From Roseitranquillus sp963709765 (GTDB lineage: Bacteria; Pseudomonadota; Alphaproteobacteria; Rhodobacterales; Rhodobacteraceae): a stretch of DNA of 64,000 nt. Every line of letters begins with the position of its first letter. The stretch's first letter is position 1. The stretch is from the NCBI GenBank assembly GCA_963709765.1, contig CAVPXL010000015.1, positions 62,001-126,000 on the forward strand, given 5' to 3'. The notes beneath the pieces were generated by a model that was not told the origin of the DNA, made no database searches, and worked only from the letters and a program-made list of their open reading frames with translations. The translations under genes and the position numbers were made by a program. Below are positions 17,134-26,016 of the stretch, in pieces.

Positions 17134-19537
17134 ACCGGGCGGCCCTCGGTGCGCTTCTGTCGCATTGGCGACGGCAGCCGTTCCAGCTCGCGACCCTGAT
17201 TCTGGGGCTGGCGCTGGCCACGGCGCTCTGGTCGGGCGTGCAGGCCATCAACGCGGAAGCGCGGGCGAGCTATGCCGCCGCGGGCGCTGCGGCCGGCGGG
17301 GACGTGCTGCCGGCTCTGGTCGCGGCCGGTGGGGGCGAGATCGACCAGGAGGATTACGTCGCGCTGCGCCGCGCGGGCTGGCTGGTGACGCCGGTCCTGG
17401 AGGGCGATCTGGACACGCCGCGCGGGCGCGTGCGGCTGATCGGCGTGGAGCCGTTCACTGCCAGTGCGGAGGCCTTCGACCTGCCGGCGCAACCCGGGGT
17501 CGGGGCCGCGGCGTTCATCCTGCCGCCCGGGCGGATCTTCGCCACGCCCGGGACGGCCGGACGCCTGGCGTCGCAGCCGGGCCTGCCGCCCGTTGTCGCC
17601 ACCGCCGGAATGGCGCCGGGCATCGCGCTGACCGATATCGGCGTGGCGCAGCGCCTGCTGGGCCTGGAAGGGCAGATCAGCCGGCTCATGATCCTGCCGG
17701 CGCAGCCAATGCGACAACGCCGCTATCAGAGATCGCGCCATCGCTCGAACGGCGCGGACCTGATGATGGCGGTATTGGTCGGCTGACCGACAGTTTCCAT
17801 CTCAACCTGACGGCCTTCGGGCTTCTGTCCTTCGCGGTCGGGCTCTTCATCGTGAACGGCGCGGTAGGGCTCGCCTTCGAACAGCGCCGGCCGGTTTTTC
17901 GCACCTTGCGGGCGCTGGGTGTGCCCGCGCATCGGTTGCTGTTCCTGCTGGCGGTCGAGCTTCTGGCCCTGGCCAGCATTGCCGCAATCCTCGGCATGGT
18001 GATGGGCGGCCTCATCGCCGCCGCGCTTCTGCCTGATGTCGCGGCCACGCTGCGCGGGCTTTACGGAGCCCCGGTCGAGGGGGGGCTGACGCTGCGCCCC
18101 GCCTGGTGGGCGGCGGGCTTCGCCATCGCCCTTGCGGGCACGGGGCTCGCCGCCGGCGGCGCATTCTGGAAAGTGGCGCGTCTGCCCCTGCTGGCCCCTG
18201 CGCAGCCGCGGGCCTGGGCGCGGGCGTCGGAGCGAACGCTCGCGGTGCAGTGTGCTGCGGCCGCGCTGCTGCTGGCGGTGGCCCTGGGCCTCGGCCTCGT
18301 CGGTGGCGGGCTGGTCGCGGGGTTCGCCATGCTGGGCGCGCTTCTGCTTGCCGCGGCGCTGGCCTTGCCGCTCTGGCTCGCGGCGGCGCTGTGGGTCGGA
18401 GCACGGTTCGCCCGCGGGCCGCTCGCGGAATGGTTCTGGGCCGACACGCGCCAGCAGCTACCGGGACTCAGTCTTGCGCTCATGGCGCTTCTGCTGGCGC
18501 TGTCGGCGAATATCGGCGTCGGCACGATGGTGCAGTCGTTTCGTTTGACCTTTACCGGCTGGCTCGACCAGCGGCTCGCCTCCGAGCTGTATGTCAGCGC
18601 CCGTGACGAAACCGAGGCACGCCGGATGGCCGACTGGCTGGCGCCGCGCGCCGACGCGGTCCTTCCGATCCGGAGCCTCGAGACGACGGTACTTGGAGCG
18701 CCGGGCGAGATCTACGGGGTCGCGGACCATGCGACCTACCGCGAGAACTGGCCGATCCTCGACGCGCTGCCCGAGATCTGGGACCTTCTGGCGGCGGGCG
18801 AGGCCGTGCTGGTGAACGAGCAGCTGGCCCGGCGCGAGGCGCTGGCGCCCGGCGATCCGGTAATGCTGCCCGGTGGCTGGCGCAGCACGGTGAGCGGGAT
18901 CTACTCCGATTACGGCAATCCGGTGGGACAGGTGCTGATCGGACTGGACGAGCTCGAAGCGCGCTATCCCGCGGCGGAACGGCTTGATTTCGGTATCCGC
19001 GTCGCACCTGAACGCGCGGATGCCTTGCGCGCCTCATTGGTGTCCGAATTCGGCATTCCGGCCGGCAACGTGAGCGATCAGGCCGCGATCAAGGCGTTCT
19101 CGCTCGGGATCTTCGAGCGGACCTTTGCCGTGACCGGGGCGCTCAACGTGTTGACCCTGAGCGTTGCCGGGTTCGCGATCCTGACCTCCCTGCTGACGCT
19201 GGCCGCAATGCGACTGCCGCAACTGGCGCCGGTCTGGGCGCTCGGCATGACGCGCGCGCGGCTCGCACGGCTGGAACTGGTGCGGTCGCTGGTGCTCGCA
19301 GCGCTGACCGTGGTGGCGGCGGTGCCGGTGGGGCTGGCGCTGGCCTGGGTACTGCTGACGATCATCAACGTCGAGGCGTTCGGCTGGCGGCTGCCGATGC
19401 AGGTCTTTCCGGGAGACTGGCTGCGGCTGGCGCTGCTGTCGCTGGCGGCGGCGGGATTGGCGAGCCTCTGGCCCGCGCTCCGGCTGGCGCGGCGCCCGCC
19501 CTCCGACCTGATCGCGGTGTTTGCCCATGAGCGCTAG
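17130..19537 (+). pseudogene. FtsX-family ABC permease (AttFG-like), frameshifted once
   Basis: The gene begins in one frame (17130-17786) and continues in another to 19537. The first part has an N-terminal helix and a periplasmic domain, while the second has the FtsX helices, a long extracytoplasmic domain and the last three helices ending in RPPSDLIAVFAHER. Frame use changes near 17706, where the sequence has CC. One extra C there gives a continuous 802-residue protein reading PAQPNATTPLSEIAP across the junction. No other disruption is visible. It is either a sequencing indel or a very recent mutation. If real, the transporter would be non-functional, yet the flanking genes look intact. Confidence 0.82.
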
Positions 19538-20576
19538 GCCTGTCCTGATCGGTGCGTTCTGTGCCGCGCTTGCTCTGCCGGCGAGCGGGCAGGGGCTCTA
19601 TGACATGGCGTCGGACGCCGAGGGGTTCGCGCTGCCGGTACCGGGGCGCAGCTTCGTCTTTCCCGCCGATCACGGTCCGCACCCGGAGTTCCGCATCGAA
19701 TGGTGGTATGTCACGGCCACCCTGACCGGTGACGACGGGATCGACTACGGCGTCCAGTGGACCCTGTTCCGAACGGCACTGGCGCCGGAAACCGCTGCCG
19801 GTTGGACCGACCCCCAGGTCTGGTTCGCCCATGCCGCCCTGACCACGCCCGTCTCGCATCACGCGGCAGAGCGGCTGGCGCGGGGCGGGATCGGACAGGC
19901 CGGGGTGGAGGCAGAGCCCTTCAACGCCTGGATCGACGAATGGGAGATGGCGGGACCGAGCCTGTCGCAGGTGCGGCTCAGGGCTGCTGGAACCGACTTC
20001 TCCTACGACCTGGAGCTTGCCGCAGACCGGCCGTTCGTGCCGCAAGGCGAGGGCGGCTATTCGGTCAAATCCGAGGCCGGGCAGGCGAGCCGTTACTACT
20101 CGCAGCCCTTCTATCAGGTCACGGGCACGCTCGCTCTGGCGCAGGACACGGTCGAGGTGACAGGGCAGGCGTGGCTCGACCGCGAATGGTCGTCTGCCCC
20201 GCTGACCGCAAGCCAGACCGGATGGGACTGGTTCTCGCTCCATCTCGACAGCGGGGAAAAGCTGATGGGTTATCGCCTGCGCGAGTCCGACGGGTCGGCC
20301 TATGCGCCGACGACGTGGATCGCATCCGACGGCACGCCCTCGCCCTATCCGGACGGAGCGCTGGCGGCCTCGCCGCTGGAACTGGCCGAGGTCGCGGGAC
20401 GCGAGATCCCGGTGGCATGGCACCTGACGCTGCCCGAGCGCGGGCTCGACGTCGAGGTGCGCGCGATGAACCCGGACGCCTGGATGGAGACATCCTTTCC
20501 ATACTGGGAGGGACCGGTCACGGTCACCGGGAGCCATTCGGGCCGCGGTTATCTTGAGATGACGGGATACGAGTAG
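19527..20576 (+). CDS. Lipocalin-like CrtC/AttH family secreted protein
   Basis: This 349-residue protein has a signal peptide (residues 1 to about 22, ending ASGQG) and a CrtC/AttH-like double beta-barrel, with the hallmarks FRIEWWYVTATL, YYSQPFYQVTGTL and WLDREWSSAPL. Related proteins include carotenoid 1,2-hydratase CrtC and AttH, which is encoded with an ABC exporter. It overlaps the permease gene by 11 bases, so it belongs to this transport unit and probably acts in the periplasm on a lipidic substrate. The ATG at 19527 is preferred over a TTG at 19521. Confidence 0.8.
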   Translation: MSARPVLIGAFCAALALPASGQGLYDMASDAEGFALPVPGRSFVFPADHGPHPEFRIEWWYVTATLTGDDGIDYGVQWTLFRTALAPETAAGWTDPQVWFAHAALTTPVSHHAAERLARGGIGQAGVEAEPFNAWIDEWEMAGPSLSQVRLRAAGTDFSYDLELAADRPFVPQGEGGYSVKSEAGQASRYYSQPFYQVTGTLALAQDTVEVTGQAWLDREWSSAPLTASQTGWDWFSLHLDSGEKLMGYRLRESDGSAYAPTTWIASDGTPSPYPDGALAASPLELAEVAGREIPVAWHLTLPERGLDVEVRAMNPDAWMETSFPYWEGPVTVTGSHSGRGYLEMTGYE

Positions 20577-20641
20577 GGGTCGGGAGGGAGCGGCGCAGTG
20601 CGGCCTCGCCATCGCCGGGCGCTGCGGATAGGTCTGGCGCC

Positions 20642-22843
20642 ATGTTGACGACACTGCCTCTGACGCGCGAGCTGGTCCTGATCGGGGGCGGCCACGCCCA
20701 TGCGATTCTGCTCAGACGCTGGGGAATGCGGCCGCTGCCCGGGGTCCGAATGACACTCGTGAACCCCGCGCCCACCGCGCCCTATACGGGGATGCTTCCC
20801 GGGCTGATTGCCGGCCATTATGCACGCGCCGATCTGGAGATCGACCTTGTTCGTCTGGCTCGCCACGCCGGGGCGCGGCTGATCCTGGGGCGGGCCGAGG
20901 CGATCGACCGGGAGCGGCGGCGTGTCCGCATCTCCGGGCGGGGCGAGATCGCCTATCACATCGCCTCTCTCGACATCGGCATCACCTCGGACATGCCTGA
21001 TCTGCCCGGATTTGCCGAGCACGGGGTGGCGGCCAAGCCGCTGGACCGTCTGGCCGACCGCTGGGCGGCTTTCGTGGCGCATCCGGGCGAGAGCGCGGCC
21101 GTGATCGGCGGTGGCGTCGCCGGCGTGGAGCTGGCGCTGGCGATGGCCTGGCGTCTGCGCGAAACCTCGCCACGGATCACGGTGATCGAACGCGAGCAGG
21201 CGCTGTCGGTCCTGTCCGACCGGGCAGGAAAGCTGATCCGCGCCCGTCTGGACGCGGCCGGTGTCACCCTGATCGAGGGTGTCGAGGTCGCCGAAGTGCA
21301 GCGCAATGGCGTGGTGCTGGACGACGGGCGCGAGGTTCCGGCGGCGCTGACGGTCGGGGCGGCGGGCGCGCGGCCCCTTCAGTGGCTGGCCGGGACCGGG
21401 CTGGACCTTGCCGACGGCTACGTGACGGTCGGATCGGATCTGCGCAGCGTCTCCGACCCGGCGATCTACGCTGTTGGCGATTGCGCGCATCTGGCCCGGT
21501 CGCCGCGTCCGAAGGCGGGTGTCTTCGCCGTGCGTGCGGCACCTGTCCTGTTCGACAATCTGCGCGCGGATCTCTCCGGAGGACGGCGGCGCGCGTTCCG
21601 GCCGCAGAAGGATTATCTCAAGTTGATCTCGCTGGGGCGCAAGGCGGCGCTGGCCGAGCGGCAGGGATGGGCGGCCGCGCATCCGCTCTTCTGGCGATGG
21701 AAGGACCGGATCGACCGACGCTTCATGGATCGTCTCGGCGACCTGAAGCCCATGCCCGTCGCGCGGCCGCGGGGCCCGGTGGCGCTGGGCGTTGAGACGG
21801 CTCTGGGCGACAAGCCGTTCTGTGGCGGGTGCGGCGCGAAGGTCGGGTCGGGCGCCCTGGGGAGGGCGCTCGCGGCGCTGCCGTCAATCGTGCGGCACGA
21901 TGTCCTGAGCCGGCCGGGCGACGACGCGGCCGTGCTGACCATTGGCGGCGAGCGGCAGGTCATCAGCACCGATCACCTGCGCGCCGTCACCGAGGATCCG
22001 CACCTGATGGCCCGGATCGCGGCTGTCCACGCGCTGGGCGACATCTGGGCCATGGGGGCGAAGCCGCAGGCGGCGACGGCCACGATCATCCTGCCGCGCA
22101 TGGCTCCGGCATTGCAGGAGGCATGGCTGGGCGAGATCATGGAGGCCGCGACCGCGGTCTTTGGCGCCGAGGGAGCCACGATCGTGGGCGGGCACACGAC
22201 GCTCGGCGCCGAGTTGACCATCGGGTTCACCATCACCGGCCTGTGCGATGGCGAGCCAATCACCCTTGCAGGAGCCGAGCCGGGCGACGCGCTGATCCTG
22301 ACAAAGCCGATCGGATCCGGCACGATCCTTGCCGCGGAGATGGCGCTTCGGGCCAGCGGCGACGAGGCTGCCGCGTGCTGGGCGCAGATGCTTGTCGGGC
22401 AGGGACAGGCCGCCGCGATCCTGCGCCCGTTCGCCCGGGCTATGACCGACGTGACGGGGTTCGGACTGGCCGGGCACCTGTTGAACATCGCCCATGCCTC
22501 GGGCGTGGCGGCGCGCGTGGACCTCGGTGCAGTGCCCCTGATGTCCGGGGCCGAGCGGCTGGCGGCAGCCGGCGTGCGCTCGACGATCTACGCCGAGAAC
22601 CGGGCGGCGGCGGCGCGGACCACGGTTCCGGAGGGTCCGCGCGCGGCGCTTCTCTTCGATCCGCAAACCTGCGGCGGACTTCTGGCGAGCGTGCCCGCTG
22701 GCGAAACGGCCCGGCTCCTGTCGGATCTGCGCGCGGCGGGTTATCCGGCGGTCCGTATCGGCGACGTGGTCCGTGGTGCGCCCTTCGTCGAGGTGACGCA
22801 GGCGGACATGCCGGCGCCGCCCGATGCTTCGGCGGCGAGGTAA
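20642..22843 (+). CDS. selD: Fused FAD/NAD oxidoreductase-selenide, water dikinase (SelD)
   Basis: The 733-residue fusion has two parts. Residues 1 to about 375 form an NDH-2-like pyridine nucleotide disulfide oxidoreductase (LVLIGGGHAHA, VIGGGVAGVELALAMAWRL, IYAVGDCAHL). Residues from about 390 form SelD, with C394, C397 and K400 in CGGCGAK; C397 and K400 align with the catalytic Cys and Lys of E. coli SelD. Mg/ATP motifs DDAAVL and GGHTTLGAEL follow. SelD makes selenophosphate from selenide and ATP. The fused oxidoreductase may reduce selenium compounds for it, which is inference. The active residue is Cys, not selenocysteine. Confidence 0.92.
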   Translation: MLTTLPLTRELVLIGGGHAHAILLRRWGMRPLPGVRMTLVNPAPTAPYTGMLPGLIAGHYARADLEIDLVRLARHAGARLILGRAEAIDRERRRVRISGRGEIAYHIASLDIGITSDMPDLPGFAEHGVAAKPLDRLADRWAAFVAHPGESAAVIGGGVAGVELALAMAWRLRETSPRITVIEREQALSVLSDRAGKLIRARLDAAGVTLIEGVEVAEVQRNGVVLDDGREVPAALTVGAAGARPLQWLAGTGLDLADGYVTVGSDLRSVSDPAIYAVGDCAHLARSPRPKAGVFAVRAAPVLFDNLRADLSGGRRRAFRPQKDYLKLISLGRKAALAERQGWAAAHPLFWRWKDRIDRRFMDRLGDLKPMPVARPRGPVALGVETALGDKPFCGGCGAKVGSGALGRALAALPSIVRHDVLSRPGDDAAVLTIGGERQVISTDHLRAVTEDPHLMARIAAVHALGDIWAMGAKPQAATATIILPRMAPALQEAWLGEIMEAATAVFGAEGATIVGGHTTLGAELTIGFTITGLCDGEPITLAGAEPGDALILTKPIGSGTILAAEMALRASGDEAAACWAQMLVGQGQAAAILRPFARAMTDVTGFGLAGHLLNIAHASGVAARVDLGAVPLMSGAERLAAAGVRSTIYAENRAAAARTTVPEGPRAALLFDPQTCGGLLASVPAGETARLLSDLRAAGYPAVRIGDVVRGAPFVEVTQADMPAPPDASAAR

Positions 22844-22936
22844 CGTCCGAACCGGCGGAACCCGGCTCCGTCTCGCAGGTTGGGCGGGCACCACCCCGAT
22901 CGCGCGCCTGACGCCCCGCATGCAGGAGGATTTGCC

Positions 22937-23689
22937 ATGGCCCTCGACCAGACCCCTCGCGCCACGCTCTACCGCATGGTGATGGAGGACCATCTCTGCC
23001 CTTACGGCCTCAAGTCCAAGGATCTGCTGGAGCGGCAGGGGTTCGAGGTCGACGACCGGCACCTGACGACGCGCGAGGAAACCGACGCCTTCAAGCGCGA
23101 ACACGGAGTTGAAACGACGCCCCAGTCCTGGGTCGGGGGCGAACGGATCGGCGGCTACGACGCCTTGCGCGAACATTTCGGACAGGATGTCCCGGACGAG
23201 GACGAGACCAGCTATCAGCCCGTGATCGCTCTGTTCGCCGTGGCCGCCCTGATGGCGCTGGCGTTCTCGTGGGCGGCCTTCGGCGATCTTCTGACCGTGC
23301 GGGCGGGGGAATGGTTCATCGCGATCTCCATGTGTCTTCTGGGGATCCAGAAGCTGCAGGATGTCGAGAGTTTCTCGACCATGTTCCTGAACTACGATCT
23401 GCTGGCGCGGCGTTGGGTGCGGTATGGCTACGTCTATCCGTTCGCCGAAACGGGCGCGGGCGTGCTGATGATCGCCGGGGCGCTGACGTGGCTTTCGGTG
23501 CCGGTCGCGCTTTTCATCGGGACGGTCGGCGCGGTCAGCGTGTTCAAGGCCGTCTATATCGACAAGCGCGAGCTGAAATGTGCCTGCGTCGGTGGCAGCT
23601 CGAACGTGCCGCTGGGCTTCGTGAGCCTGACCGAGAACGTGATGATGGTGGCGATGGCGCTCTGGATGGGGACGAAGGCGCTGGTCTGA
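22937..23689 (+). CDS. Glutaredoxin-MauE/DoxX fusion membrane protein
   Basis: The 250-residue protein joins a glutaredoxin-like domain (residues 1 to about 85, single-Cys motif C21-P-Y-G and the TTPQSWVGGERIGGYDAL cis-Pro loop) to a four-helix MauE/DoxX-type membrane domain. The second domain ends with the CACVGGSSNVPLGF motif. It starts after an AGGAGGA site. The layout suggests electron or disulfide transfer across or at the inner membrane, perhaps in redox maturation. The substrate is unknown. Confidence 0.8.
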   Translation: MALDQTPRATLYRMVMEDHLCPYGLKSKDLLERQGFEVDDRHLTTREETDAFKREHGVETTPQSWVGGERIGGYDALREHFGQDVPDEDETSYQPVIALFAVAALMALAFSWAAFGDLLTVRAGEWFIAISMCLLGIQKLQDVESFSTMFLNYDLLARRWVRYGYVYPFAETGAGVLMIAGALTWLSVPVALFIGTVGAVSVFKAVYIDKRELKCACVGGSSNVPLGFVSLTENVMMVAMALWMGTKALV

Positions 23690-23754
23690 TCTGAAGACCT
23701 GTGGCGTGCTTGGGGCTTTCCTGCCTGCTGCTCTTGGTGTAACAGGCCGGGCCT

Positions 23755-23770
23755 GGGCATCAACATGCCC
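23755..23770. other. Short hairpin in the leader region of queF
   Basis: GGGCAT-CAAC-ATGCCC forms a 6-bp stem in the 174-base gap between the glutaredoxin-MauE gene and queF. No U-run follows. I checked this gap for a preQ1-I riboswitch and did not find one, so the role is unknown. Confidence 0.25.
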
Positions 23771-23863
23771 CCGGTCGCAGCCTACCCGGACAAAACAAGG
23801 GTTTGATGATCGCCGCAGAAGAAGCGGCAGGCGTGCCGGGGGTCTTCGAAGAAGGCACTCCAC

Positions 23864-24331
23864 TTGTCACAGGACGATATCTACGCGGGCCTGACCCAAC
23901 TCGGTCGAAAGGCCGAGATCCCGGCCAGCCCCGAAGCCGCCGAACTGGAGCGGGTTGCGAACCCGCAATCCGAAGTGGCCTACGCGGTGCGCTTTACCGC
24001 GCCGGAATTCACGTCGCTTTGCCCGATGACCGGGCAGCCCGATTTCGCCCATCTGGTGATCGACTACGTGCCGGGCGACTGGCTGGTCGAAAGCAAGTCG
24101 CTCAAGCTCTACCTCACCTCTTTCCGCAATCACGGGGCGTTCCACGAGGATTGCACCGTGTCCATCGGTCGGCGGCTGCAGAATGTGCTGGCGCCGCGAT
24201 GGCTGCGCATCGGCGGCTACTGGTATCCGCGTGGCGGAATCCCGATTGATGTCTTCTGGCAGACCGGCCCGGCACCGGAGGGCGTCTGGATTCCCGATCA
24301 GGGCGTGGCGAGCTACAGGGGCAGGGGATAG
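23864..24331 (+). CDS. queF: NADPH-dependent preQ1 synthase QueF
   Basis: This 155-residue type I (unimodular) QueF reduces preQ0 to preQ1 in queuosine synthesis. The catalytic Cys is C53 in SLCPMTGQPD with D60, and the QueF motif is ESKSLKLYL. The only sensible start is a TTG at 23864 behind a GAAGAAGG site; no ATG lies near the conserved N terminus. It is four bases upstream of a transporter of the VUT/YhhQ type, whose members take up queuosine precursors. Confidence 0.92.
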   Translation: MSQDDIYAGLTQLGRKAEIPASPEAAELERVANPQSEVAYAVRFTAPEFTSLCPMTGQPDFAHLVIDYVPGDWLVESKSLKLYLTSFRNHGAFHEDCTVSIGRRLQNVLAPRWLRIGGYWYPRGGIPIDVFWQTGPAPEGVWIPDQGVASYRGRG

Positions 24332-24334
24332 GCC

Positions 24335-24898
24335 ATGACCAGTGACAGGATCCGGCGGATCGAGGGGGCGATCTACCTTGCGCTCTTCGCGGCGAGCATT
24401 CCGCTTGCGAACTGGATGATCGGCAATCTGGGCACGTTCTGCGTGCCCGACGGGCCGTGCGTGATCCCGGTCTGGCCGGGCGTCTCGGCGCCGAGCGGGG
24501 TGCTGGCCGTAGGGGCCGCTCTGGTGCTGCGTGATCTGGTGCAGCGGCGACTGGGGGTGAAATGGGCGCTTGCGGCAATCGTGGTTGGCGCGGCCCTTTC
24601 AGGACTCGTGGCGGCGCCGGCGCTGGTCGTGGCCTCGATCGCGGCTTTTGCCCTGTCGGAGACCGCGGACCTGGCGGTGTTCACCCCTCTGCAGCGGCGC
24701 GGGCTGGTGCTGGCCGTGGCGGCGAGCGGCGTCGTGGGGATCCTTGTGGACAGCGTGCTTTTCCTGTCGCTGGCTTTCGGCAGTCTCGACTTTTTCTGGG
24801 GGCAGGTGATCGGCAAGGGCTGGTCGCTGCTGGCGGCGCTGCCGCTGATCCACCTTTTCCGCTTGCGCGACCGCCGGTTGGGACTCGCCCCGGCCTGA
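24335..24898 (+). CDS. VUT family queuosine-precursor transporter (YhhQ-like)
   Basis: The 187-residue membrane protein has about six helices and VUT family features such as PSGVLAVGAALVLRDLVQRRLG near residues 51-70 and the acidic-hydroxyl FALSETADLAVFTPLQRR loop. YhhQ and its relatives import preQ0 or preQ1. The three-base gap after queF shows shared translation and supports a role in queuosine supply. Confidence 0.85.
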   Translation: MTSDRIRRIEGAIYLALFAASIPLANWMIGNLGTFCVPDGPCVIPVWPGVSAPSGVLAVGAALVLRDLVQRRLGVKWALAAIVVGAALSGLVAAPALVVASIAAFALSETADLAVFTPLQRRGLVLAVAASGVVGILVDSVLFLSLAFGSLDFFWGQVIGKGWSLLAALPLIHLFRLRDRRLGLAPA

Positions 24899-24903
24899 GC
24901 GGG

Positions 24904-24935
24904 TCGGCATGGGCCATGCAGGCGGCCCATGCCGG
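24904..24935. terminator. Bidirectional terminator between the VUT gene and the TRAP operon
   Basis: CGGCATGGGCC and GGCCCATGCCG form a perfect 11-bp stem (plus one T-G pair) with an 8-base loop, exactly between two converging genes. No long U-run follows on either side, so it may need help from Rho. Confidence 0.6.
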
Positions 24936-24941
24936 AAGGCG

Positions 24942-25994
24942 TCAGTCGAGCTCGGCCTCGTACCCGGCGTCGATCTCTTTCTCGGCCTTGGTGACGGCGT
25001 CCCGCAGGGCGGTCAGCACCTCCTCGCCGCCATCCACGTTCTGCGCAAACCAGTCGTAGACAGGCTCCACCGCCGTGGCGAAGGCCTGCATCTCGTCAGG
25101 CGTGGGGACGTAGATCTCGCCGCCCGCGTCGCGGAAATCCTCATAGGCTTGGATCGCCTTGCGCTTGGGTGAGGCGAACGTCGCCTGCTGGAGCTGGGTG
25201 AAGCCGTCCACCACGACGCGGCGCATGTCCTCGTCCATCTCCATGAAGCGCTGGTTGTTCATCACCCAGATCGCCGCCATGTAGGCGTGCCCGTCGAGCG
25301 TCAGATACGTCAGCCCGGCATCGGGGAACTTCATGTTCATGATGTCGGTGATGCCGTTCTTCGTGCCCTCGACCACGCCGGTCTGCAGCGAGGTGAAAAG
25401 CTCGGGCCACGGGATCGGCGTGGGCGATGCGCCCAGCGTCTTGACCAGTTCCTGCGGCAGGTCGGCGACCACGGTGCGGATCTTCATGCCTTCCAGATCT
25501 TCGGGCATGGCGATCGTCTTCTGCGTGTTGGCGAAGTTGCGCCAGCCGCCGGTATTGCCGATCGTCATGATCCGGATCTGGTCGCTCGAGGCCTCCAGCG
25601 CCTTGTCGCGCAGAAGCTTGGTGAACGGCCCGTCGGTCAGCACCGCCTCAGCCACCCGGTCGTCGCGCATCAGGTACGGCAGGTCGAAGATCTGCACATA
25701 GGGGAAGATGCCCGCCGCGCCGCCGCTTGTGGTGACGAAGATGTCCACCGTGCCATCGGCCACGGCCTGCAGGCACTCGGTGCCGCTGGCACAGAGCTGC
25801 GTGCCGATGAAGAGCTCGACCGCGATCCGGCCGTTCGAGGCCTTTTCCACGTAATCCTTGAAGACGATGAGGCCGTCGTAATCCTCGTCCTGCTCGTTGG
25901 AGTTCGCGGTGGCGCGCAGGGTGATCTCCTGCGCGGCGGCCGGCAGGGCGAGTGCCCCTGCCAGCAGGAGCGACGTGAGGGTTCTTTTCAGCAT
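24942..25994 (-). CDS. dctP: TRAP transporter substrate-binding protein DctP, candidate SQ/sulfonate binder
   Basis: This 350-residue periplasmic protein has a signal peptide (MLKRTLTSLLLAGALALPAA) and the DctP fold. Family features are LPYLMRDDRVAEAVL, the MKIRTV segment holding the conserved Arg that usually contacts an anionic ligand, and EGTKNGITDIM. It is the last gene of a six-gene minus-strand unit that begins with an SsuD-family monooxygenase. That context suggests a sulfonated ligand rather than the more usual dicarboxylate. It starts 22 bases after the large permease stop. Confidence 0.87.
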   Translation of the reverse strand: MLKRTLTSLLLAGALALPAAAQEITLRATANSNEQDEDYDGLIVFKDYVEKASNGRIAVELFIGTQLCASGTECLQAVADGTVDIFVTTSGGAAGIFPYVQIFDLPYLMRDDRVAEAVLTDGPFTKLLRDKALEASSDQIRIMTIGNTGGWRNFANTQKTIAMPEDLEGMKIRTVVADLPQELVKTLGASPTPIPWPELFTSLQTGVVEGTKNGITDIMNMKFPDAGLTYLTLDGHAYMAAIWVMNNQRFMEMDEDMRRVVVDGFTQLQQATFASPKRKAIQAYEDFRDAGGEIYVPTPDEMQAFATAVEPVYDWFAQNVDGGEEVLTALRDAVTKAEKEIDAGYEAELD

Positions 25995-26016
25995 GGTTTC
26001 TCCCTTGGATTTGCTG

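Noticed and set aside
23690..23863. preQ1 riboswitch before queF
   Set aside because: I looked for the preQ1-I core and saw only a short 6-bp hairpin with no matching pseudoknot, so I did not call it.
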